Part shown: positions 1 to 8,828 of the stretch, piece after piece
How the letters are laid out: each line of letters starts with the position of its first letter
Numbering within the stretch: position 1 is the stretch's first letter
Position numbers and translations under genes: made by a program
From: Irineochytrium annulatum
Lineage: Eukaryota > Chytridiomycota > Chytridiomycetes > Chytridiales > Chytridiaceae
NCBI GenBank assembly: GCA_027600665.1
Contig: JADGJL010000463.1
Coordinates: 1-20,582 of the forward strand
DNA: 20,582 nucleotides
Reading direction: 5' to 3'
Notes under the pieces: generated by a model
Database searches by the model: none
Seen by the model: the letters and a program-made list of their open reading frames with translations, nothing else
What the model was told of the DNA's origin: nothing

Positions 1-1817
1 GTCGGAGCCCCGGCGGCCCCCCCCGCCATCGTCCCCGGCAGCTGCAGCGGTGTCGCCAACAACAACATCGCCTGCACGTCCTCGACCACCTTCAACTACT
101 GCTTGGACGGCGTCTTCGTCAGCGCACAGAGCCAGTCCTGCCCGGCCGGTACTGTCTGCTGTGCGAACGCGAACAAGTGCGACTATCCCCAGAACTGCGG
201 TCAGGTGCTCTCGTCGCCTTGCTCGGGTAAGGCCGACGGTCAGCAGCTTTGCATCTCGTCCAGCACCTTCAACCTTTGCAAGTCCGGAAGTGAGTCATCA
301 TGTCATTTATCCTTTGATGATCAATTTAAAGTAACCTTTACTCTCAAGACTGGGCTAGTGGAACCGCTCAATCGTGCCCGCCCGGCACCGTCTGCTGCGC
401 CGACACGAACTCTTGTAACGTCGCGGCCGCTTGCAAGTCCGTTCTGCCCGCTCCGCTCGCGCCCATCGGCCTCGTCTCGCTGTCCGCCAGCACGGTCTCC
501 GCCTCTACCAACGTCTGCGGCGGTATCGTCGATGGCAACATCGCTTGCTTGAACCCAAGCTCGTTTACCATCTGCCAGTACCAGTCCCCTGTCGGCGGCT
601 CTCAGTCCTGTGCTCCTGGCACGAAGTGCTGCGGTAACGCCTGCGTCCTCCCCACCGACGCCAAGTGCGGCAGCGTATGCTCTAGTATACCTGACAACTC
701 GATCGCCTGCACGAGCCAGAACGCCTACACGACATGCCTCAACGGATCGCCCATCACGGCCCCGACCTACTGCCCTGCCGGTACGGTCTGCTGCGGCAAC
801 GGTTGCGTCGCGCCCACCGACGCCAAGTGCTCCGGCGTCATCGGCGTTATTCCAAAGCCCTCCTACACCCCGTCCTCTAACCCTAACCCGGCCTACACCC
901 CGCCCGTTAAGGTTTCGCCCGTCGTCGTGCCGGCTGGCCAGTGCGCTGGTGTCCCGGACTACAGCTCCACCTGCGTTGGCCCCTTCAGCTACAAGTACTG
1001 CTTGCACGGCAGTAAGTATTTCCCGCACGCTTTGTTTTTGAAAAACGCGACATCTAACTTAATTCCTGATGACTATTAGCCATCATTAAGGGCTCCGTCG
1101 CTCAACAGTGCGCCCCCGGCACTGTCTGCTGCCCCGCTACCGAGTCATGTGTCGCCAACACCACTTGTGCAACCTACCTTGGCCAGACCCTCCCGGTGCA
1201 GCCGCAGGTGATTGCGGCTCCGATCGTTAACAAGTGCAAGGGTGTTTCGGATGGCCACACTGCGTGCACGGATTCGACCCACTGGCAGGTTTGCATGAAC
1301 GGCGCCCCGATCAGCTCCGGCGCGTGCGCGGACGGCATCCAATGCTGCGCCTCCACGGGCCAGTGCGCGCTCGCATGGCAGTGCCCCGGCTACACGCCCA
1401 AGTACAAGCCCCCAACAGTCCTTAACTCGTGCGCGAGCGTCGCCGACGGGTTCAGCGCTTGCTCTACCGATAACCTCTCCGTCGTCACTTGCCATGGTGG
1501 AAGCGTCCAGGCGACAGTCGACTGCACGTTCGGCAAAACCTGCTGCTCGGCCACGAACACTTGCACGGACCCGAAGGCTTGCATTGACCCTTGCAACGGA
1601 AGGGGATCGTCGGCGCTTATCTGCCGGGATTCAACCACTTTCGCGTTCTGCCAGGACAACTGTACGTTGCCTGATAATTTTTCCTAATTCTTCGACCGAC
1701 CGAACGCTAATTAAAATTTTCCTCTCGTTTTTAGTGTCCCTTGGCTCCTTCAAGTGTCAGGATGGCTACGTCTGCTGCGCGAGGACGCAGTCCTGCGATC
1801 TCCCCCAGAACTGCTAA
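1..1817 (+). CDS. Secreted cysteine-rich repeat protein, 5' partial (eight 8-Cys modules, CBM19-like pattern)
   Basis: Exons are <1-289, 349-1011, 1080-1661 and 1735-1817, giving 538 residues after the window edge. The reading frame runs through three GT..AG introns of 59, 68 and 73 nt. The product has eight modules of about 50 residues. Each has eight cysteines in the order C-x9-C-x8-C-x~12-C-x5-CC-x3..5-C-x5..7-C, with a recurring CPAGTVCC-like core. Pro/Val-rich linkers lie after modules 2, 4, 5 and 6. The C..G..C..PxGTxC pattern resembles chitin-binding CBM19 domains, so a secreted wall- or glycan-binding protein is inferred. The signal peptide would lie upstream of the window and is not seen. 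All three introns are phase 1 and sit four residues after the third cysteine, in modules 2, 5 and 8. No enzyme domain is visible; binding specificity is unknown. Confidence 0.83.
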
Positions 1818-2754
1818 ATATTACTTGTGGAAAACTTTTCGCATGCGTTTTCACAATTTATTTATTTATCTTGTTTCCTGAACACACGTTCATTCAACTT
1901 TCTTTTATTTTTTTTACCTCCCAAGGTTCTGGGGGAACTTGGGCATGAGAAAAAAACAGTGAGAGAGGGGAAAAGTGAGGAGTTGCTGTTGTGTGAGAGC
2001 GCGAGGGGTTTCATGAGCATTTGTTTAGGGGACTCGAGTGCATGAGAGTGCTTTTTGCTCTCTTGCCTCTTTTTTATATTCTTTCTCAGTTTCCCCTTTT
2101 AATCATGCCTTGTTGGTCGCTCATTTTCTTGTTTTCGTTATTTCGTCTTCCTGTCCCATAGTCAACCTTCCATTCTCTTCCAAAATCGCCTTCAGTCCCC
2201 TCTGTTTGATGTGTAAAATTACTACCGCTATCTGTTGTTTCGGTCTTTAGTCTTTACACAAACGACATAACGCATATCTTGTTCTGATTAGAAGAGTTTT
2301 AGAGGGGGTCAGGAATCATTTTAGAATATACACTTAAAAATGTATCGCAGCGCAGCGGCCCCAGTTTGATGAGAACGTTATGAAAATCGTCGAGAAGGAA
2401 CGAGAAACCTAGACGGACTTATGAAGGTCTGATCTGAAGGTGTTGCCAAGTTCAACCTGCAATGCATAAAAGATTCAGAACACAAGCCAAAGCGATGATC
2501 CAAGCCGTTACAATATAAGTTGCTTTAACAAACGCGCAAGCAACAACATCAGCGAATGAACGTTTATTTGATAATAAATGCAGCAGAAAAATCCTTTCCT
2601 TCAAATCGAAATAAAATAACCATAGAGCGGCTTCTCCTCCTTTACCCGGTTCCGCTTCGATATCTATCCATGTTCGTCCTCCTCTTCCGTCGCGCTCTTC
2701 TTCCCCGTCCCCGCCCGCAACGTCAGCTGCCTTTTCCAGTCCCCAAATGTACAG
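1818..2754. other. Convergent intergenic region
   Basis: This 937-base stretch lies between the 3' ends of the cysteine-repeat gene (+) and the sterol desaturase gene (-). It is AT-rich with T-runs near 1905-1920. No convincing coding region is present; the open frames at 1827-2045, 2038-2250 and 2556-2900 lack family features. A TTTATT at 2563-2568 reads AATAAA on the minus strand, about 190 nt past the desaturase stop, and is a candidate polyadenylation signal. Pyrimidine-rich sequence from 2631 partly copies the desaturase 3' end (listed separately). Confidence 0.6.
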
Positions 2755-2824
2755 CTACTCCTCCTTTACCCGGCTTGACTTCAAAATTCTATCCTCCTTC
2801 GTCTTCCCCCTCCCGCTCTTCTTC
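2634..2824 (-). repeat. Degenerate tandem duplication of the desaturase 3' end
   Basis: A 16-base word (CTCCTCCTTTACCCGG on +) occurs at 2634-2649 and again at 2758-2773. Similar sequence follows both, ending in a shared GCTCTTCTTC at 2694-2703 and 2815-2824. The offset is 121-124 nt. The 2755+ copy encodes the last residues and stop of the desaturase. In the other copy the triplet at the stop position reads AAG instead of TAG on the minus strand. This looks like an old local tandem duplication, although pyrimidine-rich low complexity could exaggerate the similarity. Confidence 0.55.
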
Positions 2825-3860
2825 TGCCCTTCCACGCCTCCAAGCTTTGCTGCCGCCTGCTTCCGCATGCGGAGCTTGTGGAAGAACATCTCGTTCTTAA
2901 ACTCCGCCTCCGGCTTTTTATAACTCCCACCGATCCGATCCCTAATTTACACGCGTTAAAAGGAAACGATACACACCTGCGTAATCACTTACCACAAAGT
3001 CGTATATTGGCCATAGTTGTAATTGAACTCAAGGTGGTGGATGTTGTGATGTGCGGCAGACAAGAGGATCTCGTCATTAGAGATGTAGACACTGCATTAA
3101 GGATAAAGAGCGCACCATCCGTAAGAAGCCAAAAGCGTCTCCTCCAACGAGACGAACGTACCCGTCGTGAATGCTGATGGTCCAAAGCTGCACGAAAACA
3201 AACATGCCCAAGTACAGCGGCTTCCACATCGGAAACAGGTATGCGAACAAATGGTAAGGAACAGACTGCCCGTATCCGTCCTGGTATCGAGGCTAGCGTC
3301 AGCATGTGAAATCATAAGGGCGTCAAAAACAATCTCACCAGAGAGTGGAACGCCAGAGCGGCGAAAGGCGTCGTGACCTTCCAAGTGTGATGCGGCTTGT
3401 GCAGCCAAGAATACATCCAAGGGTGGTGGAAGCCCCTGTGAATCCAGTACACCAGACAGTCCGTGAACGCCAGGAACCACAGCGCCTGTAGCGGCAGGTG
3501 CCACCAGTGCTCCAACTTATCGTAGAGCTTTGAGTAACCTCGCAGCTCGAAGAAGAACCACGGAATCGTGACCAACGCAGTCCGCGGCAGCGAAGTCACG
3601 GACAGCCAAATCTCCCTCGCAATCTGATTCTTGAGGAACTTTGGGTGATTCATGGTCTCCTTGTCGAAAAGGAAGTGGAAGTTGAGCCCCGCGCCGAGGA
3701 AGTAGAGGAGCGAGCCCCCAACGAGGAGGATCAGGAAGAGGGAGGAGAGCTGCCGCGGGATCGCGTCCCGGGCCGTAAAGTGATCCCGGTAGGGCTCGGG
3801 GATGACGGAGCCATAGAGGCCGTCGAAGACGGGGTCCGTGAAGTTGAGGACAATGTCCAT
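2755..3860 (-). CDS. ERG3: Delta(7)-sterol C-5(6) desaturase, ERG3 type
   Basis: Minus-strand exons are 3860-3339, 3280-3162, 3091-2993 and 2941-2755, giving 308 residues; introns are 58, 70 and 51 nt. It belongs to the membrane di-iron fatty acid hydroxylase/sterol desaturase family. ERG3 enzymes introduce the C5-C6 double bond of ergosterol precursors in the ER. Three histidine boxes are present: HRGFHH (141-146), HKPHH (154-158) and HHNIHH (228-233). The last is followed by [19 protein letters not shown] (235-253), which is typical of C-5 desaturases. Hydrophobic spans occur around residues 40-65, 86-103 and 123-140. The ATG at 3860 opens the conserved frame. The C-terminal ~30 residues are Lys-rich and nonconserved. 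No missing catalytic residue is seen. The next gene upstream, on the same strand, is the GDSL esterase. Confidence 0.93.
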
Positions 3861-4190
3861 GGCTGTCGAGGCTGCAGTTTCTCTCAGATCGTGGGCAGTT
3901 GGTCGCGGGTGTCGTGTTCCTCTTTGACCACGATCGCCTGATGATTATCCTCGTCCGGTTCGGACATTTTCAGGCGGACAAGGAATCTGTGAGCGCGTAT
4001 TATTATGTTTTTTACATTCAGAATTCAACCATCGAAAGTATTGAAATTACGCAGATACTCCTAAGCCGCGAGAGAAAGAATTACAACTTTGTAGCCGCCA
4101 TCCACATCTTCGTTGATTTACTAATATATTCACAGTTTAATGTCAAAGGATGTCCGTTCTACGATATCAATTTACAAAGGCGGACATTAG
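3861..4190. other. Intergenic region, probable desaturase promoter
   Basis: These 330 bases lie between the 3' end of the esterase gene and the start of the desaturase gene, both on the minus strand. The half nearer the esterase is AT-rich. No conserved ORF, RNA gene or clear regulatory motif is recognised. It should contain the desaturase promoter and leader. Confidence 0.5.
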
Positions 4191-5091
4191 TCAATGAAGT
4201 ATCCTTTGCAGCACAGAAAGCAATCCGTTGAAGTGAGCCATATTGCCCCTGGAATTGTAATGCAGCCCTATTCGTCAATGTTAATCGGCGAACCGGCCAT
4301 TTCACCCTTACCATCGATCAAGTAAGTCCAGGCGACGTCCGCAGAGTATGTAGCCCCCGGACCGAAAAAGAGTTGCCAGACGTCCATAACAGGGCAGTCT
4401 AGCTCCGACCCTACAGACACCACGGCGTCCCGATACCTTCGTGTAAAGTTGGCGAGCCGTTCGCGGCTATCAATCACAGGCGGCGGAGTGATGAGCACAA
4501 CCTTTGTTCGCGTAAACCTCGACCGGATATAGTTGACGTAGTCCACGAGGTTGGCCCTGAACTTCTCTAGCGGCACATGAATAGGCGCGGCATCTGGCAG
4601 CAAGGCGTCGTTCGCGCCGAAAAAAACGGTCACGACAGCCGGCGCCTTCCCCTCAACAACGGAGGTCTGAAGGGCGTCCGCAAAGTAAGGCTTATAGGTC
4701 TCTGTTGTTGAGCCACCGATACCGCGGTTGATGATGTCGCGGTTGCGGCGGAAGTGAGTGCCGAGGAGCATTGCCCAGCCCTGCTCACGCGTGCTGAAGG
4801 CCCACTGAAACCGATGCGAGAAACCGCGTTAGCGTCGACGCCAATAATAAAATAACCAATTACCTCCGTAATCGAGTCTCCTAACAGCACGATTGGCGCC
4901 TTGAAGCCCCAATCCGGTCCCGAGAGAGTTCCCTCCAGCCACCGCGCCCCCGTACAGAATGCCAGCAGGCCCAAGAACAACCAGCAGATCAGCGGCATCC
5001 GCGACGGCCTGGTCCGCGTGATAAACTCATGGACGGTTGCTCCTTTCGACTGCACCAGAGGCTCGTCGCTGCTCAGATGCTTCTGGCTCAT
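4191..5091 (-). CDS. IAH1: GDSL/SGNH esterase, isoamyl acetate hydrolase (IAH1) type, N-terminally anchored
   Basis: Minus-strand exons are 5091-4864, 4804-4312 and 4267-4191 (265 residues; introns 59 and 44 nt). The family hydrolyses short-chain esters through a Ser-Asp-His triad. Visible SGNH blocks are GDSITE (71-76, nucleophile Ser73), NRGIGGSTT (Gly104), FFGANDA (Gly139, Asn141) and DGLH (Asp240, His243). The last block is completed only by splicing the 44-nt intron: unspliced, the frame ends after NIDE without the catalytic His. WAFSTREQGW directly after the GDSITE block also matches the IAH1 group. Unlike soluble yeast IAH1, this protein has a 76-residue first exon with a hydrophobic span (about 33-47), so it may be a signal-anchored membrane esterase. 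The substrate is inferred from the family only. Confidence 0.9.
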
Positions 5092-6214
5092 CGTTAGTTT
5101 TGACGACCCAATTCATCAATTCATTGCGCCTCGAACGTTCAAGTATAATCTCGCACGGGGTTCTTGGACGACGAGGTGGGCGTTAACCGTTTGCCGTAGA
5201 AGTGGGAGCAGAGATGCCAGCGATGCCGCTTGCGACAGGGCGCCGCGTAAAGAAAAGGCTGGTGACGTTATCAAACGACGAAGTCGCCAAAGGGCCATAA
5301 CGATCGATGCGGCCGAGGCGGGGCAGAACATCACTTTTCCCACCAGAGACGACGGCTTTGGAGGCCGCATTACTAGATCTAGGCGCTTGTGGACGCGTAA
5401 TTGGTCACCGAGGACGCGCCGTTGGTCTTCAAGCTCAAAACGCCACCCTCATAACGAACTTCGCAAGCTGTACTTGTGTGAATCCGCTGACGTCTCACAT
5501 CGACAGTGGACCTTGGTACTACCGTGTTTGACGCAGTTGCAGACTTTTTGCGACGGACGCCGCAATCTTTTCGGAGGTGCTGACCGAGGAGGTGGAGGTG
5601 GCGAGGAGGGAGCTGGAGGCGACGCCTGAAAAGCTAGTTGTGGTAAAGGCCAAAGCCGGCGCGCTTAAGGGTGAGAGAGGCGTTGTAGAGGCTGAGGGGC
5701 GGTGGGAAGGACTCAAGCTGGAACGACGTCATGCGGGCGGTGTTGCTGAATCTCTCCGCATTTTGGTGGCGAGGCCGAGAGTTGGGACGGGATAGTTTAC
5801 CGGTGGCTGCGCTTGAAATGAATCGTGTTTGTGATGGGCTGACGCGCGACGCGGGAGAGTGGAATATTCAGAACGGCGAGGAAAGGGGATACGATCGGTC
5901 GAAGGGAAGTAGTGATGGTTTACGATGTACTCTTTCGACACCTCTGCTGGGACTACGTGGTACGTGAGCCAGGTGGTTGGAGTTAGCTCACCGATTTGCT
6001 GCTATGCCTCCTATATGTACAATTTAAACTCTTTTGCTTGTTCTTCGCAGGTCGCTTACTTGCATCTATGCTTTAATTTGTGCCAACAGATTGCAGAGCA
6101 ATATGATCAAATGTGCATGATGTTTAATTTAAAAATCACTTACAATGTTCGCTCGCGTAAAAGCACCTAAGACAAGAATGCGCCTGTGACGGTCATAGGA
6201 CCTTTAAAAATAGT
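5092..6214. other. Long intergenic region containing a coding-like relic
   Basis: These 1,123 bases separate the esterase start (-) from the acidic nuclear protein start (+). The first 200 bases should hold the esterase promoter. A GC-rich coding-like block lies at about 5307-5940 and is listed as a possible pseudogene. From about 5970 the sequence is AT-rich and presumably forms the leader and promoter of the downstream gene. No RNA gene was recognised. Confidence 0.5.
5307..5940 (+). pseudogene. Possible relic of a coiled-coil protein gene
   Basis: Frame 5307-5531 encodes a stretch including ALEAALLDLG and LQAQNATLITNF, then a TGA at 5529-5531. The same frame reopens and encodes the charged helix-like EEVEVARRELEAT and KLVVVKAKAGALKGER, ending in TAG at 5793-5795. 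A third coding-like stretch (ALEMNRVCDGLTRDAGEW) follows in another frame near 5809-5865. Composition is GC-rich and coding-like, with Leu/Glu/Lys/Arg periodicity suggesting coiled coil. The only frame-restoring splice for the first stop that I found uses a poor GTCTCA donor at 5492. I therefore favour a decaying gene or fragment over an intact gene, but an intron-rich hypothetical gene is not excluded. No family is recognised. Confidence 0.3.
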
Positions 6215-8136
6215 ATGGAATTCACAATTTGTCCGAACAACTTCGGCGGACAGCTCCAGCCCTCAACAGAGAAACCGGCGTATCGAAGGATGGCCACGCT
6301 CGCAGCTTTGCTCGCACAGGTCGAGCAGGAGGAATTGAAGTGGAAGAAACGCAACGAGAAGAACGACCTCCGGCGCGTCGCCCTGGCCTCCTCAGACCCG
6401 GTGTCCGACGACGACGACGTAATCGCCGTAGACGAGGATGCTGATACTGACGCCAGCGACGACCCGGACACGTCCCGTCCGACCATGTACTGCAATATGT
6501 GTATGGAAAATCGCCCAGTCGACGCATTCTCCGCAAAGCAAACAAAAGAGCATCCATCGGACCGTTATTGTTTGAAGCACACGGGAACGAGCGGATTTGG
6601 GAGATCCTACAGGAAGCGGGCGTATGACGGGCGTGGGCCGAACGATGACGGGATGTTCAAAACCGTGTCAACGAAGGAAGGCAAGGACAAGAAGAAAATC
6701 GAGGAGTTGGAGGATGACGATGATATCGTGATTGGGCCTGGTGGGCAGGTGTTTGAGATCGACGGGGAGGATGCGCCCAAGCCTGTAACCGGGTCGCAAG
6801 GTAGCAGGGGGAAGGTTGTAAAGGATAGCGACGAGGAGGAGGAGGAAGAAGATTTCATTGTCGGAGATGAGGAGGTCGAGTTTGAAGAAGAGAAGGATGC
6901 GATCTTGGATGCGGTGGACGACGAGGAGTCTCCGATAAAGAAGAAGCGGTCAAGAAAGGAGGAGGTTAACGACGAATCGCCGGTGAAAAAGAAGCGGTCG
7001 CGAAGGGAGAAAGTCGAAGCTGAGAACGAGGACGAGCACGTTGGGAAAGTCGAAGAAGTGGAGCCGGTACGAACAGTGTGTTGCTGCTACTACGAAACCT
7101 GAACGTGTTTGCAGACCCCGCATAGGTCGAAGAAAAGGCAACGCGAGGCAAAGTGTAGGACGGACGACTCGGGGGACGAAAACGAGAAGGTGCAACTACA
7201 CTTTATAACTTTATTTGATATTCATTTCCCAGACGCCGGCCGCCTCGAAATCCCGGCGACGCAAGCGTCCGACCAACGATGACGACGACGAGGAGGACGC
7301 GGCAGGGACGGATAGCGAGAAGGAGAACGCGGTAAGGAGGTTCTCATACTCGCGGTTTTAAATTACGTGCTGATCGAGGGAACTCAGGGAAGCGCGCGGT
7401 CGAGAAGGCGAAAACGGCGGACGTCGATCAAAGAAGACGAGGATGCCGAGGGTTTGAGGAAATATCGAACGCGGCCCGTCGACTTGAAAGACATTGAGGA
7501 TGACGATGAAGAAGAAGGTTCTGGCGTAAGGACACGCTCGGTAAGCTCATCTTTTGCAACGACACTTTCATGCTCATAGATATGTAGAGCACCTCCCGCC
7601 GACCGCATCCACGTCGCCGGGCAGACAGCGAGGATGAGGTGGAAGAGAAGGGGCCGACCCCGCGGCCTCGGCTGCGGCGCAAGTCGGCCACGCCTTTTAA
7701 ACCGGAGCCTGAGCCTGAGCCGGAGGCTGAGGACGAAGATGACGAGGAGGCGGAGAAACCGACAGCGAAGGGTCGCATAATTGTGGAGGATGATGACGAC
7801 GATGAGGAGGCCGACGATCAGGAGGTTGAGGTCAAAACGGGGCCGGTAGGGTTACTTCCTTCTCAATCGCCTATCTCGCGCCCGACTAATGTCATCTCGT
7901 AGACCCGCCGCTCTACCCGCCTCCGCGAGAAGCACGAGGACGAGGGGTCTTGGTTCGCGTCCGAGCCGACGCCACGGCACCGATTCCGGCGCAAGTCCGA
8001 GTCCGCGAGCAAGGTTAAGGACGAGGAGGACAAGGATGAGGACGCCGTGCCAGAGGTAGAGGCGAAGACGCCCGCGACGCGGGCTGCGGGGCGGTTGCGG
8101 GAGAGGAAGGTTGATAAGGAAGAGGATGATGGGTAA
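6215..8136 (+). CDS. Nuclear-type acidic/basic repeat protein with an N-terminal Cys/His motif
   Basis: Proposed exons are 6215-7066, 7115-7189, 7233-7331, 7388-7540, 7588-7845 and 7903-8136 (556 residues). All five introns are phase 0 and 43-57 nt. Two choices are uncertain: the exon 4 donor could be at 7526, and its acceptor could give a start at 7379. Both alternatives stay in frame. Residues ~89-120 contain CNMC..CLKH (C-x2-C-x22-C-x2-H), a possible single zinc-binding site. The remainder alternates Asp/Glu runs with Lys/Arg clusters, including a tandem pair SPIKKKRSRKEE / SPVKKKRSRREK. Those clusters look like nuclear localisation signals, and the composition suggests a chromatin or nucleolar protein. 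That role is inference; no named family is recognised. A second in-frame ATG (MATLAALL, residue 26) is an alternative start. Confidence 0.72.
6922..7020 (+). repeat. Two-copy tandem repeat encoding SP-KKKRSR basic modules
   Basis: Two adjacent units of about 48 bases encode ESPIKKKRSRKEEVND and ESPVKKKRSRREKVEA. Differences are mainly silent or conservative, so the repeat is maintained at protein level. Each unit carries an SP site beside a basic cluster that could act in nuclear import. Confidence 0.7.
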
Positions 8137-8828
8137 GGAGGAGGGGTAGGAGGGGAGGTAAAGGGGGAGGAAGTGAGCGAGGTGGTGGCGAGGGTTGGGC
8201 TTCGGGAACAGGCGGGCGGTCGTGTTGGATGAGCTTGATGTTGAATTAGTTCGGCCTGTTCAATCTGTTCACCGTAAGCCATCTCTACTGCTTCTATTTG
8301 GTACGGCCTTGTTCGCTTTAAGTAGTGTTCTTTCGCGTCAACTGGCGCTCTTTGTAATCACCGTAAATTTCTTGTTAGACGTGAAAGCACTTGCGAAGAC
8401 CGTAAGCTTATCGCTGCTACAGTGCCACTCAGAAGTAGAAGCTTTAAAATGCCCTCAATTTATGCTATGATGAAGTAGAAGTAGCGCGGTCTTGAGATTG
8501 GAGATGGGCACCTTATCATGCTCCCTTCGTGACCGAATATATGTGTATCATTGTATTTCAAGCTCAACAATATTCAAAAGGTGATCATCTATCAAATAAT
8601 CAGCGAAAAGGAAGCTCATTTGTTGGAATTCGTATCACGACGTTTAGCCATGCAGGTAACTGGAACACAAAACCACACGATACCTAAGCTGCTGAAGAAA
8701 CCAGGCCTATATTGAACGTCGATCGATCGAAACATCGATGGTTGCAAATTAAAAATAGATGTATGAAGCGCGTAGCAAGAAGGATTTGCTCAAAAAACAA
8801 AATTATATAAAATAAGGGGGAGGGAGTT
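8137..8828. other. Convergent intergenic region
   Basis: These 692 bases lie between the 3' ends of the acidic nuclear protein gene (+) and the Gln-rich protein gene (-). It moves from G-rich sequence just after the stop to AT-rich sequence. Open frames here (for example 8195-8470) have no protein-like features. No RNA gene, repeat or clear polyadenylation hexamer stands out. Confidence 0.5.

Noticed and set aside
321..1028. 235-codon minus-strand frame opposite the cysteine-repeat gene
   Set aside because: Its translation is Arg/Ala/Gly/Val-rich without domains, as expected from the reverse of GC-rich coding sequence. The plus strand has conserved cysteine modules and good introns.
2038..2250. 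70-codon open frame in the intergenic region
   Set aside because: Ser/Phe/Leu-rich translation of T-rich 3' flank, with no start context, domain or splice support.
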